Below, piece by piece: positions 1-8,000 of a stretch of DNA of 64,000 bases (within the stretch, counting starts at the first letter, position 1; each line of letters opens with the position of its first letter). The notes under the pieces are model-generated. The model was not told the origin of the DNA and did not search any database. It saw only the letters and a list, made by a program, of their open reading frames with translations. The position numbers and the translations under genes were made by a program. The stretch is taken from assembly GCF_016862175.1 (NCBI RefSeq), contig NZ_BOML01000025.1:1-64000 (forward strand), written 5' to 3'. The stretch comes from Paractinoplanes durhamensis. Its GTDB lineage: Bacteria; Actinomycetota; Actinomycetes; Mycobacteriales; Micromonosporaceae.

Positions 1-219
1 ACGCCACCGCGCCACCGCGCCACCGGATCGCCGGATCGCCGGATCGCCGGATCGCCACGCCACCGGGTCGCCGCGCCACCGCGCCACCGGATCGCCGGAT
101 CGCCGGGTCGCCGCGCCACCGGGTCGCCGCGCCACCGGGTCGCCGCGCCACCGGGTCGCCGCGCCACCGGGTCGCCGGGTCGCCGGGTCGCCGGGTCGCC
201 GGGTCGCCGGGTCGCCGGG
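1..219. repeat. Array of 8-bp tandem repeats
   Basis: About 27 head-to-tail 8-bp units run from the left edge of the window. Three unit types are mixed: CGCCACCG, CGCCGGAT and CGCCGGGT. The right end (about 175-219) is a pure run of CGCCGGGT, and the middle alternates CGCCGGGT with CGCCGCGC/CACC units. The array may continue to the left. Eight is not a multiple of three, so the array would read as a repeating 24-bp (eight-residue) peptide if translated. I see no start signal and treat it as non-coding simple-sequence DNA. Confidence 0.9.
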
Positions 220-684
220 AGGCTTTCGGAAAGCCGCATTCGCTATGAGTCCGCGGGATGGTCGTGGTCGTGGCCATATGTCGGGCCGGCCGGCCCGATT
301 CCCTTGAAAGCGGTGTCTGTGCAGCGCGGGTCAGGACTTCGATTTCCTTGATATCGGGGCCTCGGGCATGCGACCAGACCCCAATTTCCTGGATCTCGGC
401 CTCTCGCTGCGAGGGCGAGGCCCCAACTTTCGCGAAGTCGGTGGCCCTGGCCTTGGCCCCCAGGCCCTGGCCCCGCCACGACGACCCGCCAACCACCGCC
501 ACGACCGACCCGCCAACCACCCGCCAACCGTGAGGCGCCGGCCGGCCTCGCCGATCTTGCATTCGGGCAGGGCGGTTCAGGTCGCGGTGGCATCGGTCGG
601 CTCTCAGCGCAGCGGTGTGGAGCGCACGGGCCGAGCTGAGGTGGGGTCCACTTTCGGGGTCGGTGGTGATCTCGGAAGGGTGAA
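220..684. other. Gene-free stretch downstream of pstS
   Basis: No convincing gene was found here. Short open frames exist on both strands but have biased, low-complexity composition (Pro, Arg, Gly) and no ribosome binding site. The segment 340-450 holds imperfect copies of a roughly 40-bp sequence (CGGGGCCTCGG, TCGGCCTCTCG, GGCGAGGCCCC). The segment 450-530 is rich in CCGCCAACC. It lies directly beyond the 3' end of the minus-strand pstS gene. Confidence 0.6.
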
Positions 685-1731
685 TCAGAGGGTTTCGACG
701 GCCGCGGCTACCTGGTCGCGGAGCTTGTCGGGCAGCGGTGCGTAGCCGAGTCTTGTTGCCGCCTGCTGGCCGGCGGTGCTCGACGCGTACGTCAAGAAGC
801 TCTTCACCAGGTCTGGGGTTCCGGTTTTGCAGACCACCTCGTAGGTCACCAGGACGAGCGGGTAGGCGCCGGCCGAGGTGGTGGCGTAGTCGATGGCCAG
901 CTTCAGGTCGCCGCCGGTGCCGGTGATCTTCGCGTCGGCGACCATGCTGCCCGCGGCCTCGTCGCTGAGCGGGACCAACGTGCCGGCCGCGTTGCCGACG
1001 CTCGCGATCGGCAGGTTGTGGAAGCGTGCGTAACTCGCCTCGACGTAGCCGATCGCCCCGTCCGAGCGCTCGATCGTGGACACCACGCGGTTACTGCCCT
1101 TCTGGGCGCTGCCGCCGGGCGCTTTCCACGCGCTGCCGGAGCCGTGCGGCCAGTCGGCTGCCGCCCGCGCCGCCAGAAATTTCGTGAAGTTGTCGGTGGT
1201 GCCGGAGTTGTCGGACCGGTGCACGGTGCGGATCGGGGTCGCCGGCAGCACCGCACCCGGGTTGTCGCGGATGATCTCCGGGTCGTTCCAGGCGGTGATC
1301 CGGCCGTTGAAGATGCGGGCGATCGTGTCCGGGGCCAGCCGCAGGTCGCCGACCCCGGCCACGTTGTAGGCCAGCGCGATCGGCCCGACCACCATCGGCA
1401 GGTGGATCGCCGGGCCGCTGCCGCAGCGGGCGTTCGCCTTGGGCTGGTTCTCGGCCGACAGCGCCGAGTCGGTCCCGGCGAAGTCACCGGTCCCCGCGAT
1501 GAAGGCGTCGAGCCCGGCCCCGGACCCGACGCTCGCGTATTCGACCGTCGCGTCCGCGCAGCTCACCTGGTAGTTCCGGATCCACGCACTGACCGCGTTG
1601 GCCTGCGCCGACGACCCCTGCCCGGCGATCTTCCCGGCCGCACAGGAGATGGCCGGCGCAGCCTCGGACGGCGCCGAGTCACACCCGGCCAGCGCAACCA
1701 GAGCGACCATTCCCAACGCTCGGAGCTTCAT
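685..1731 (-). CDS. pstS: PstS-type phosphate-binding lipoprotein
   Basis: This is a substrate-binding protein of the PstS family, 348 residues, expected to bind phosphate outside the membrane. The start is the ATG at 1731, 7 nt after AAGGGG. It gives a lipoprotein signal (MKLRALGM..., lipobox LAGC) with the lipid-modified Cys near residue 17. Family landmarks follow: GQGSSAQANAVSAW near the N-terminus, VGSGAGLDAFIAG, AGTDSAL, IFNGRITAWNDPEI, and VHRSDNSGTTDNFTKFL, which carries phosphate-contacting Ser/Asp/Thr residues. No pstC, pstA or pstB lies nearby, so it is an orphan. The gene upstream on the same strand is a GlnX-like membrane protein. An open frame extends further upstream through a 15-bp repeat, but it is not needed for the protein. 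The family is sure; phosphate as ligand is likely but unproven. Confidence 0.9.
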   Translation of the reverse strand: MKLRALGMVALVALAGCDSAPSEAAPAISCAAGKIAGQGSSAQANAVSAWIRNYQVSCADATVEYASVGSGAGLDAFIAGTGDFAGTDSALSAENQPKANARCGSGPAIHLPMVVGPIALAYNVAGVGDLRLAPDTIARIFNGRITAWNDPEIIRDNPGAVLPATPIRTVHRSDNSGTTDNFTKFLAARAAADWPHGSGSAWKAPGGSAQKGSNRVVSTIERSDGAIGYVEASYARFHNLPIASVGNAAGTLVPLSDEAAGSMVADAKITGTGGDLKLAIDYATTSAGAYPLVLVTYEVVCKTGTPDLVKSFLTYASSTAGQQAATRLGYAPLPDKLRDQVAAAVETL

Positions 1732-1782
1732 CAGGTTCCCCTTCGGGCGGAGATCAGAGGGCGACAGCCAGAGGGCCATCGG

Positions 1783-1902
1783 GCGAAGCGCGAACCAGCG
1801 GAACGCGAACCAGCGGAACGCCAACCCGCGGAACGCCAACCCGCGGAACACCAACCCGCGGAACACCAACCCGCGGAACACCAACCCGCGGAACACCAAC
1901 CC
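1783..1902. repeat. 15-bp tandem repeat, eight units
   Basis: Eight 15-bp units lie in the 5' region of pstS. The last four are identical (GCGGAACACCAACCC), the two before differ by one base, and the first two differ by several. The array is bracketed by similar sequences: GGCGGAGATCAG at 1747 and GCGGAGATCAG at 1903. Because 15 is divisible by three, all frames stay open across it. On the minus strand one frame reads repeated RGLVF. Confidence 0.92.
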
Positions 1903-2054
1903 GCGGAGATCAGCAGTGGGAGGGCGGCGGGCTGGAGCCGGATTACAACGGACGGTGGGCCGAGGGCGACGGGCCGCGGGCGGCAGCCGGAACGCTGCGG
2001 GCGGAGGGCGGAAGGCCGGGGCCGATCGAGTCGGCACGCGCCTGCGTGGCTACA

Positions 2055-2122
2055 TGTTGACTGGATCAACATTGCCGGACGCGTCATGTGTTGACGTGTT
2101 GATTTCGTGTTGACCGTCAACA
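2055..2122. promoter_or_regulatory. Cluster of TGTTGA inverted and direct repeats
   Basis: A perfect palindrome with 7-bp arms, TGTTGAC-C-GTCAACA, spans 2108-2122. A second inverted repeat, TGTTGA-5 nt-TCAACA, spans 2055-2071. Two further TGTTGA half-sites start at 2089 and 2097. The cluster begins 12 bp beyond the stop codon of the minus-strand membrane protein gene and 324 bp upstream of pstS. It may be an operator cluster for pstS. The 2108-2122 hairpin could instead act as a weak terminator. Confidence 0.5.
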
Positions 2123-2133
2123 TGATGGTGGGG

Positions 2134-3444
2134 TCAGCGGTATTCGGCGAAGCGGCGGCGGACCGCCAGCGGGATCAACAGGATCACCAGGCCGAGCACG
2201 GCGACCGGGATCCACGGCCAGCCGGTGAGCACCGTCTTCGCGTCGTGCAGGGCCCGGTCGTAGGCGTCCGCGCGGGCCGTTGCGATCTCGTCCACCGCGG
2301 CGTCGTAATAGGAGAAGTCGAACGACGCGTCGCCTCGGCGGATGCCGGTCAGGGTGCCCACCGCTTCCTCGGTCCTGCCGCTCCGGGCCAGGCCGATGAT
2401 CCGCTCGTGGTCCTTCTGGTAGGTCTGCCAGCGGGTCAGCACCTGGTCCCGATCGTACGGGCTCACGTCGGGGCCGCCGGCCACCGTGGACAGGCCGCCG
2501 GGGATCTCGCACGAGCCACCCGCGGTCAGGCAGGTCGACTTCCGCCGGAAGTCGTCGTCGTAGTAGGCCAGGTTGTCGCTGATCAGGAAGCGGCTGGTGT
2601 CGGCGGCCGCGTCGTAGCTGATCGCCCGCGCCTGGGACAGCGCCAGGAACGGCTGCAGGTCGGTCTTGCGCGAGTCGTCGAGCACCGCGCCCTGCAGGCC
2701 CAGCACGACGATGGCCGGGCCGACCACGGCAACCGTCAGGACGGTCGCGAGGAGCAGCGCCGGGTTGAGGACTCGGCGGAACCGGCGGGCCAGCCACACC
2801 TGGAGGATCAGAAGCAGCAGCACCAGGGCGACCCCCAGCACGACCGCCAGGGTCACGGCCCAGCTTTGGGTCACGCTCTTCCGGTCGTACGCGTCGGAAA
2901 GCCGTTCCGTGCTGCTGTCGCGCAGGTGCTGGGCGGCCGGCAACAGGTTGAGGTGCAGCAGGTTGGTGGCCTGGGTGTAGTAGCCGGCGGCGGCGTCCCC
3001 GGCGGTGAGGGTCTGCCAGACGCGTTCGCGGTAGACGGCCAGGTCGGTGGCGAGCTGCTGGAGCGCGGCCCGGTCGGTCGTGGTGGTCAGCGCCTTCTGC
3101 AGGTCGGCGTCGACCTGGCGGCTGCGTTCCTGGTAGGTGCCGAGCGCGTCGATCTGGCTGCCGGCCAGGTCGTCGTTGCCGGCGGTGAGCACCATCCGGG
3201 CGACCTGGGCGTCCATGTCGCTGAGCGCGAAGTAGAGGTCGGCGGCGGTGGCGGCCTGCGGTGCGGCCTCGTCGCCGATGATCCGGACCTGTTCCTGCAC
3301 CCGGGCCATGAGCAGGCTGAGCGAGGCGAGCAGGGCGACGGCGGTGAGAACGGTGACCGCGACCCAGAGGCGCAGCCGGGCGGGGGTTTCGGGCCGGACG
3401 GCGCGGCGAGCAGCGATGCGGGTCGCCTCTAGAACTGCGGGCAC
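2134..3444 (-). CDS. Four-helix membrane protein resembling GlnX
   Basis: An integral membrane protein of 436 residues. A short positively charged N-terminus precedes TM1 (about 27-47), a helical extracellular domain (48-190), TM2 (192-214), TM3 (226-248), a second extracellular domain (250-405) and TM4 (407-428), ending in a basic tail. Layout and length match mycobacterial GlnX (about 440 residues), which passes a signal from the binding protein GlnH to the kinase PknG. That equivalence is my inference from topology. Here the gene downstream encodes a PstS-type lipoprotein instead of GlnH, and no pknG is present. The first extracellular domain resembles four-helix-bundle sensor domains of chemoreceptors. 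The GTG start has no strong ribosome binding site. Confidence 0.75.
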   Translation of the reverse strand: MPAVLEATRIAARRAVRPETPARLRLWVAVTVLTAVALLASLSLLMARVQEQVRIIGDEAAPQAATAADLYFALSDMDAQVARMVLTAGNDDLAGSQIDALGTYQERSRQVDADLQKALTTTTDRAALQQLATDLAVYRERVWQTLTAGDAAAGYYTQATNLLHLNLLPAAQHLRDSSTERLSDAYDRKSVTQSWAVTLAVVLGVALVLLLLILQVWLARRFRRVLNPALLLATVLTVAVVGPAIVVLGLQGAVLDDSRKTDLQPFLALSQARAISYDAAADTSRFLISDNLAYYDDDFRRKSTCLTAGGSCEIPGGLSTVAGGPDVSPYDRDQVLTRWQTYQKDHERIIGLARSGRTEEAVGTLTGIRRGDASFDFSYYDAAVDEIATARADAYDRALHDAKTVLTGWPWIPVAVLGLVILLIPLAVRRRFAEYR

Positions 3445-3518
3445 GGCGTCACGGTAATGGACGCCCGCAATTGCAGAATCGACGGGGAGATCGCGTTAAC
3501 CTGGCGGCCATCCGCCGT

Positions 3519-3851
3519 TCAGCTGAATGGTGCGGAATTGCGCAATCGCTGGCGTGGAACACCGGCCGCGGCGAGCTGCCGGGCGAGCAACGGAATGGAA
3601 TTGTCGACGAAAACGGCAACGTGATGATCATCGCCGAGGCTGCACGCGGCGGCCACCGAGCCGACATTGATCGGGTCGAGTTCCGGCACGTCGGCGAGGT
3701 CGACGATCAGCCGCAACGGCCGCACTCGCCGAACCGTATGCACCAGGACTTGACGGAGCTCGACCGCTTTGTCGGGGCCGACGATGCCGTGCGGAGCGAT
3801 GACCACACTCCCGTCGGCACTCGTCCGCACTTCAAGCACAGAGCCGCGCAT
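3519..3851 (-). CDS. STAS-domain protein (anti-sigma antagonist-like)
   Basis: A single STAS domain of 110 residues, as in anti-sigma factor antagonists such as SpoIIAA and RsbV. The start ATG at 3851 follows GAAGGG by 8 nt; an in-frame ATG 15 codons earlier lacks such a site. The core reads VVIAPHGIVGPDKAVELRQVL, then LIVDLADVPELDPINVGSV. In a canonical antagonist the loop would read D-x-S-G-x-G with a phosphorylatable Ser; here it is DPINVGS, so the usual Ser is replaced by Asn. The protein may be regulated differently or be non-switching. No anti-sigma kinase lies next to it. Confidence 0.7.
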   Translation of the reverse strand: MRGSVLEVRTSADGSVVIAPHGIVGPDKAVELRQVLVHTVRRVRPLRLIVDLADVPELDPINVGSVAAACSLGDDHHVAVFVDNSIPLLARQLAAAGVPRQRLRNSAPFS

Positions 3852-4083
3852 CGGGTCACCCTTCGTCACCGAGCGCCTGACCTCCGGCGGAGTCACCGAA
3901 TGTTCAGCCGCCCGACCACCCTACGGCGGGAATCATCCGCCGGGAAGGAGGTGTGCGTTTGATTGCGAACGGAAAATCGGCATTCCCACTACCAAGCCAA
4001 AGTCTTGCATGAAGATGGGTGGGTCGCCGCTCGGGAGGACCGGGATTCGGCGGGTTGTCACGCGGGAGTGGGAGTCGCCGATC

Positions 4084-4284
4084 ATGACGATCGATACCGA
4101 ACCAGACCTTTCGGTCTTCGTCCTGAACCGGCTCGACGAGCACCTGGCGGCGATGCGCGACGTCCGGGAGCGCCTGCGCCCGGCCGGCCCGGTCGGTCTC
4201 GGCACCCGCCGCCTGATCGCCCTGGAGAGCATCACCATCGCGGAGCACTACGCCGCCGAGCTCACCCGCGTTCTGAGCGATTAG
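4084..4284 (+). CDS. Small hypothetical protein, 66 residues
   Basis: A short, helical, soluble protein beginning MTIDTEPDLSVFVLNRLD and ending AELTRVLSD. A purine-rich stretch (GGGAGTGGGAGTC) precedes the ATG. Codon use is strongly GC3-biased, which supports it being real. No family was recognised. A tiny 17-codon open frame (3959-4012, TTG start) with a near-perfect GAAGGAGGT site at 3944-3952 lies upstream and could be a leader. The stop codon overlaps that of the convergent acetyltransferase gene. Confidence 0.55.
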   Translation: MTIDTEPDLSVFVLNRLDEHLAAMRDVRERLRPAGPVGLGTRRLIALESITIAEHYAAELTRVLSD

Positions 4285-4802
4285 CGGGCGCGCCACTCCT
4301 GCTCGAGGATCGCGTACAGGTCGGAGTCGCGCCAGCCGTCCCGGATCCGCACGGTCTCGCGCATGCGTCCCTCGTACGCCATCCCGATCTTGAGCAAAAC
4401 CCGGGCCGACGCCGAGTTGCGGGGATCGCAGGTGCCGTACACCCGATGCAGGTAATGCTCTTCGAAGGCCTGCCGCAGCAGCTCCCGGGCGGCCGCGGTG
4501 GCGGCCCCGCGCCCCCACCGGTCGGGGTGGATGCCGTAGCCGATCTCCCCCTGATGCGCCCCGCGCAGGTGCAGGTCGGCGATGCCGATGACGTCGGCCC
4601 CGGCGACGATCGCGTGCGGGAAGCTGGTCTGCGGCTTGCTGTGCCACAGCGCCGACGCCTCCCGGACGAACGACTGGGTCTCCGCCTCGGTATTCGGACC
4701 CCACCCCTGGAACTGCGACGACTCCGGCAATTTCGCCCATCCGTGCACGGCTCGCCAGTCATCGAGAAGGAGAGGCCGGAGCCGTACATTATCCATTGCC
4801 AT
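4281..4802 (-). CDS. GNAT acetyltransferase, RimJ/RimL type
   Basis: A 173-residue N-acetyltransferase with the GNAT fold, expected to use acetyl-CoA. The RimJ/RimL signature is clear: RLRPLLLDDWRAVHGWA at the N-terminus, GEIGYGIHPDRWGRGAATAAARELL (acetyl-CoA loop), and HRVYGTCDPRNSASARVLLKIGMAYEGRMRE near the end. The substrate is unknown. The 3' end shares the bases TTAG with the convergent small gene. The start is the ATG at 4802, with an alternative ATG two codons later; neither has a good ribosome binding site. The 250 bp upstream, to the WD40 gene, show no other gene. Confidence 0.88.
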   Translation of the reverse strand: MAMDNVRLRPLLLDDWRAVHGWAKLPESSQFQGWGPNTEAETQSFVREASALWHSKPQTSFPHAIVAGADVIGIADLHLRGAHQGEIGYGIHPDRWGRGAATAAARELLRQAFEEHYLHRVYGTCDPRNSASARVLLKIGMAYEGRMRETVRIRDGWRDSDLYAILEQEWRAR

Positions 4803-5055
4803 ATTTTGCCGCTATTTGCCGTTGGCGATCCAGCCAAGCGATCGGGCGAGTGACCGATAAACCGGAAATCCGCACAGAACCCCCAGCGCAATGGAGATCA
4901 TCGACCGGTGTGGCCCTGGCCCTGTTGCTGGGCCGTCACCGTGCCGCGCGGACAACGGGGCGATGCAGCGGGCCACCGGCGCCGGCGCCCACGCGCACAC
5001 GATCGCTGCCACGCCGAGGGAGGAGACTCGATCGTCCGCCTGATGCGTAGCCTTG

Positions 5056-8000
5056 ATGGTTATGGGTGACGCAGCCGAACCTGAGCCCCACGCTGGTGCG
5101 AACACCGGGGGTCTCCACGAGCCGGCTCCCGTTGGCCTTGAGCTTCTGGCCCGACTGTCCGTTCCGGCCAAACGAGCAAGAGTGGTCGAGTTCTCTCCGG
5201 ACGGTCGTGAGATCGGCGTCGCGGCCGCGAACACCGTGACGATCTGGAGCGTCGACAGCGGGCGGGTGCTGCGCGAGTTCATCCTTCCCCGGACCGGTGA
5301 CCAAGCCGAGATCGAATCCGGGCAGGACCACGAAACCACATTCGCCTCCTTTGGATGGCTGCCGGACGGCCGGAGGATCGTTTTCGAAGGAGCCGGTCAG
5401 GTCGGCCTCCTGGACGTGGACACCGGCGACGTGCTCTGGACCGTCACCGATCCCGACCTGGACGGCGCCGTTGTGTCCCCCCAGGGCGATCGCGTCGCGG
5501 TCGGCACGAGCCGGGGCCAGGCCCTGATCCTGCGGGCTACCGACGGGTCACACCTGCGAAGCCTGAACGCTCACAGCGACAATATCGACGAGTTTGCATG
5601 GTCGCCGGACGGCCGATTCCTCGCCGGTGGCGGTTCCGAGGCCGCGGACCGGGACGACAAAACCGGCGACCGCCCCATCTACATCTGGGACACCGACTCC
5701 GGGAATGCCGTCGCACAGCTCAAGAGCCACACCGGCTACATCGACGGGCTGGCATGGTCCGCACGAGCCGACCTGCTCGTCTCGGTCTCGGGCGACGAGT
5801 CCGTTCGCCTGTGGGAGCCGCTCACCGGCCGCCTCCGGAACGCCATCGAGGTCCACACGTCGCAGACGCGCGGCATTGCCTTCTCGCCGGACGGAAGCAT
5901 TTTCGTGACGGCCTCGTGGGACGACACCGTCCGGTTCTGGCACGCCGACGATGTTCGCGAACTCGCGGTCCTCCGGTTGGCACACCGCGACGACCAGGTC
6001 TGGGTCCGGCCGCGCTTCGCCCCCGACGGCAGGCACTTCGCGTTGGCCCGGGCCAACGAGCTCCTCCTCTTCCGCGCGGATCTCGCCACGATCACAGGAG
6101 CGGGCACCGGTCAGGAGATGATCCGGTACACGACCGCGAAGCTGGTGCTGGTCGGTGATTCCGGGGTGGGCAAGACCGGGCTGGGCTGGCGGTTGTCGCA
6201 CGGCGAATTCCAGGAACACGACTCCACTCATGGGCAGCAGTTCTGGGTCGTCGACAGCCTCGGTGTGGAGCGCCCGGACGGCACCGTGTGCGAGGCCGTG
6301 GTCTGGGACCTGGCCGGTCAGCACGTCTATCGGCCGGTGCACGTCATCTTCCTGGAGCGGGTCGACCTCGCCGTGCTGATGTTCGACCCGACCAACCGGC
6401 ACGAGACGCTCAAGGGCGTCGACTTCTGGGTGGAGCAGCTGGCGGCCAGGGGAACGCTGCCGCCCACCGTGCTGGTCGGCGGCCGGCAGGATCGCGGCAC
6501 ATCCGTGCTGTCCCGGGCGGATCTCGACGAACTCTGCACTCGGCGGGGCATCACCGGCGGCTACATCGGCACCAGCGCCAAGACGGGTGAGGGCGTCGGC
6601 GAGTTGCTCGACACCCTTCGCCGGCTGATCCCGTGGGACCGGGCCGCGGCCACCGTGACCACGGTGACCTTCAAGCGGATCAAGGATCACGTGCTCGGCC
6701 TCAAACAGGAGGAGGCGGTGACCGGCCGGGTTCTCGTCGACTTCGACGAGCTCTTCCGCGATCTCTCCGCGTCGGATCCGCAATGGCGCTTCACTCTCGA
6801 CGAGATGCGTGCCGCCGTACGGCACTTGGAGAACCACGGGTACGTCGCCGTTCTGCGCAGTTCCGCCGGACTCGAACTGGTACTCCTGGTGCCGAAGCTC
6901 CTGCCCGACGTCGCCTCCTCGATCATCCTGCTGGCCGACAAGCACCCCCGCGAACTGGGCGCGCTCAACGAAACCACGCTCCTGCACGGGCAGTACCCGA
7001 TCGCCGAGCTGACCGGCCTCGACCCGGTCGAGCGCGAGGTACTGGTCGACGCGACCGTGGTCCGGTTCCTCCGGCACAACGTGTGTTTCCGGGAGACGCT
7101 CGGCGCCGAAACCCTGCTGATCTTTCCCAGCCTGATCAAACAGAGGCGCCCACTCGACGACGACGCCGAGACCCTTGACGACGTCTCCTACGTCGCCCGC
7201 GGCCGGGTCGAGAATTCCTACGCGGCCCTCGCGGTGCTCCTCGGCTACGCGCCGGTGTTCAAGCGGGTCACCCAGTGGCAGGACCAGACTCAGTACGAGA
7301 TCGAGAAGGGGCAGATCTGCGGCCTCCGAGTGATCCAGGAACGCGAAGGCGAGCTGGAGTTCGTCCTGTCCTACAGCCCGGCCACACCGGCCTACGGGCG
7401 GGCACTGTTCCAGGGGCTGTTCGAACAGTTCCTGGTTCAGCGCGACGTAGAGGTCACCCGATTCACTCCGGTGCTCTGTCGCAACGGCCACCGGCAGGCA
7501 CGGTCCGTCGTCGTGGAGCGCCGCCGGGAGCGGCGTGGTTTCCTCTACTGCAGCGAATGCGCCGACAAGGTGCCCCTCCCGGACGCCGAACCGGTCGGCC
7601 AGCCGGCCGTTGGTGTCCTGGCGAAGGTGGCCCGGCAGGAGGGCTACGCCCGATTCCGTAGCGTGTATGAGGCGAATCTCGCCCGGGTCAAGGCCTACGT
7701 TCGGGCCGCCACGGCGCCCCGGTGCTACCTCAGCCACACCGACGATCAGGGCAGATGGACCCTGGATCTCATGCAGAGTCTGCGTGACGCGGGCGTCGAC
7801 CTGGTCGAGGGCATCGACGGCCTGCACGACGACGACCACGTCCTGATGATCCTCACTCCGGCCTACTGGGCCGCCTGGTCGCAGGCGGCCGACCTGCCGA
7901 TGCTCGGGGCGCGGCTACGGCGCGGCAGCCCGGCCCAGGTCATCCCCTTGCTGCTGGACGGGACCCCCAACGGCGACGAGCTCGCCCGGCTCGGTGGCCG

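Noticed and set aside
1..219. CRISPR array
   Set aside because: Units are only 8 bp, contiguous and without spacers; no cas genes are present.
243..745. Short open frames in the first 750 bp
   Set aside because: Low-complexity Pro/Arg/Gly composition, no ribosome sites, and repetitive DNA underneath.
685..2037. PstS with a 102-residue N-terminal extension containing RGLVF repeats (pentapeptide-repeat-like)
   Set aside because: The internal ATG at 1731 has a good ribosome site and starts a perfect lipoprotein signal; the extension is the translation of a 15-bp DNA repeat open in all frames.
5548..7839. 763-codon frame antisense to the WD40-TIR gene
   Set aside because: No domain or ribosome site; codon positions mirror the sense gene.
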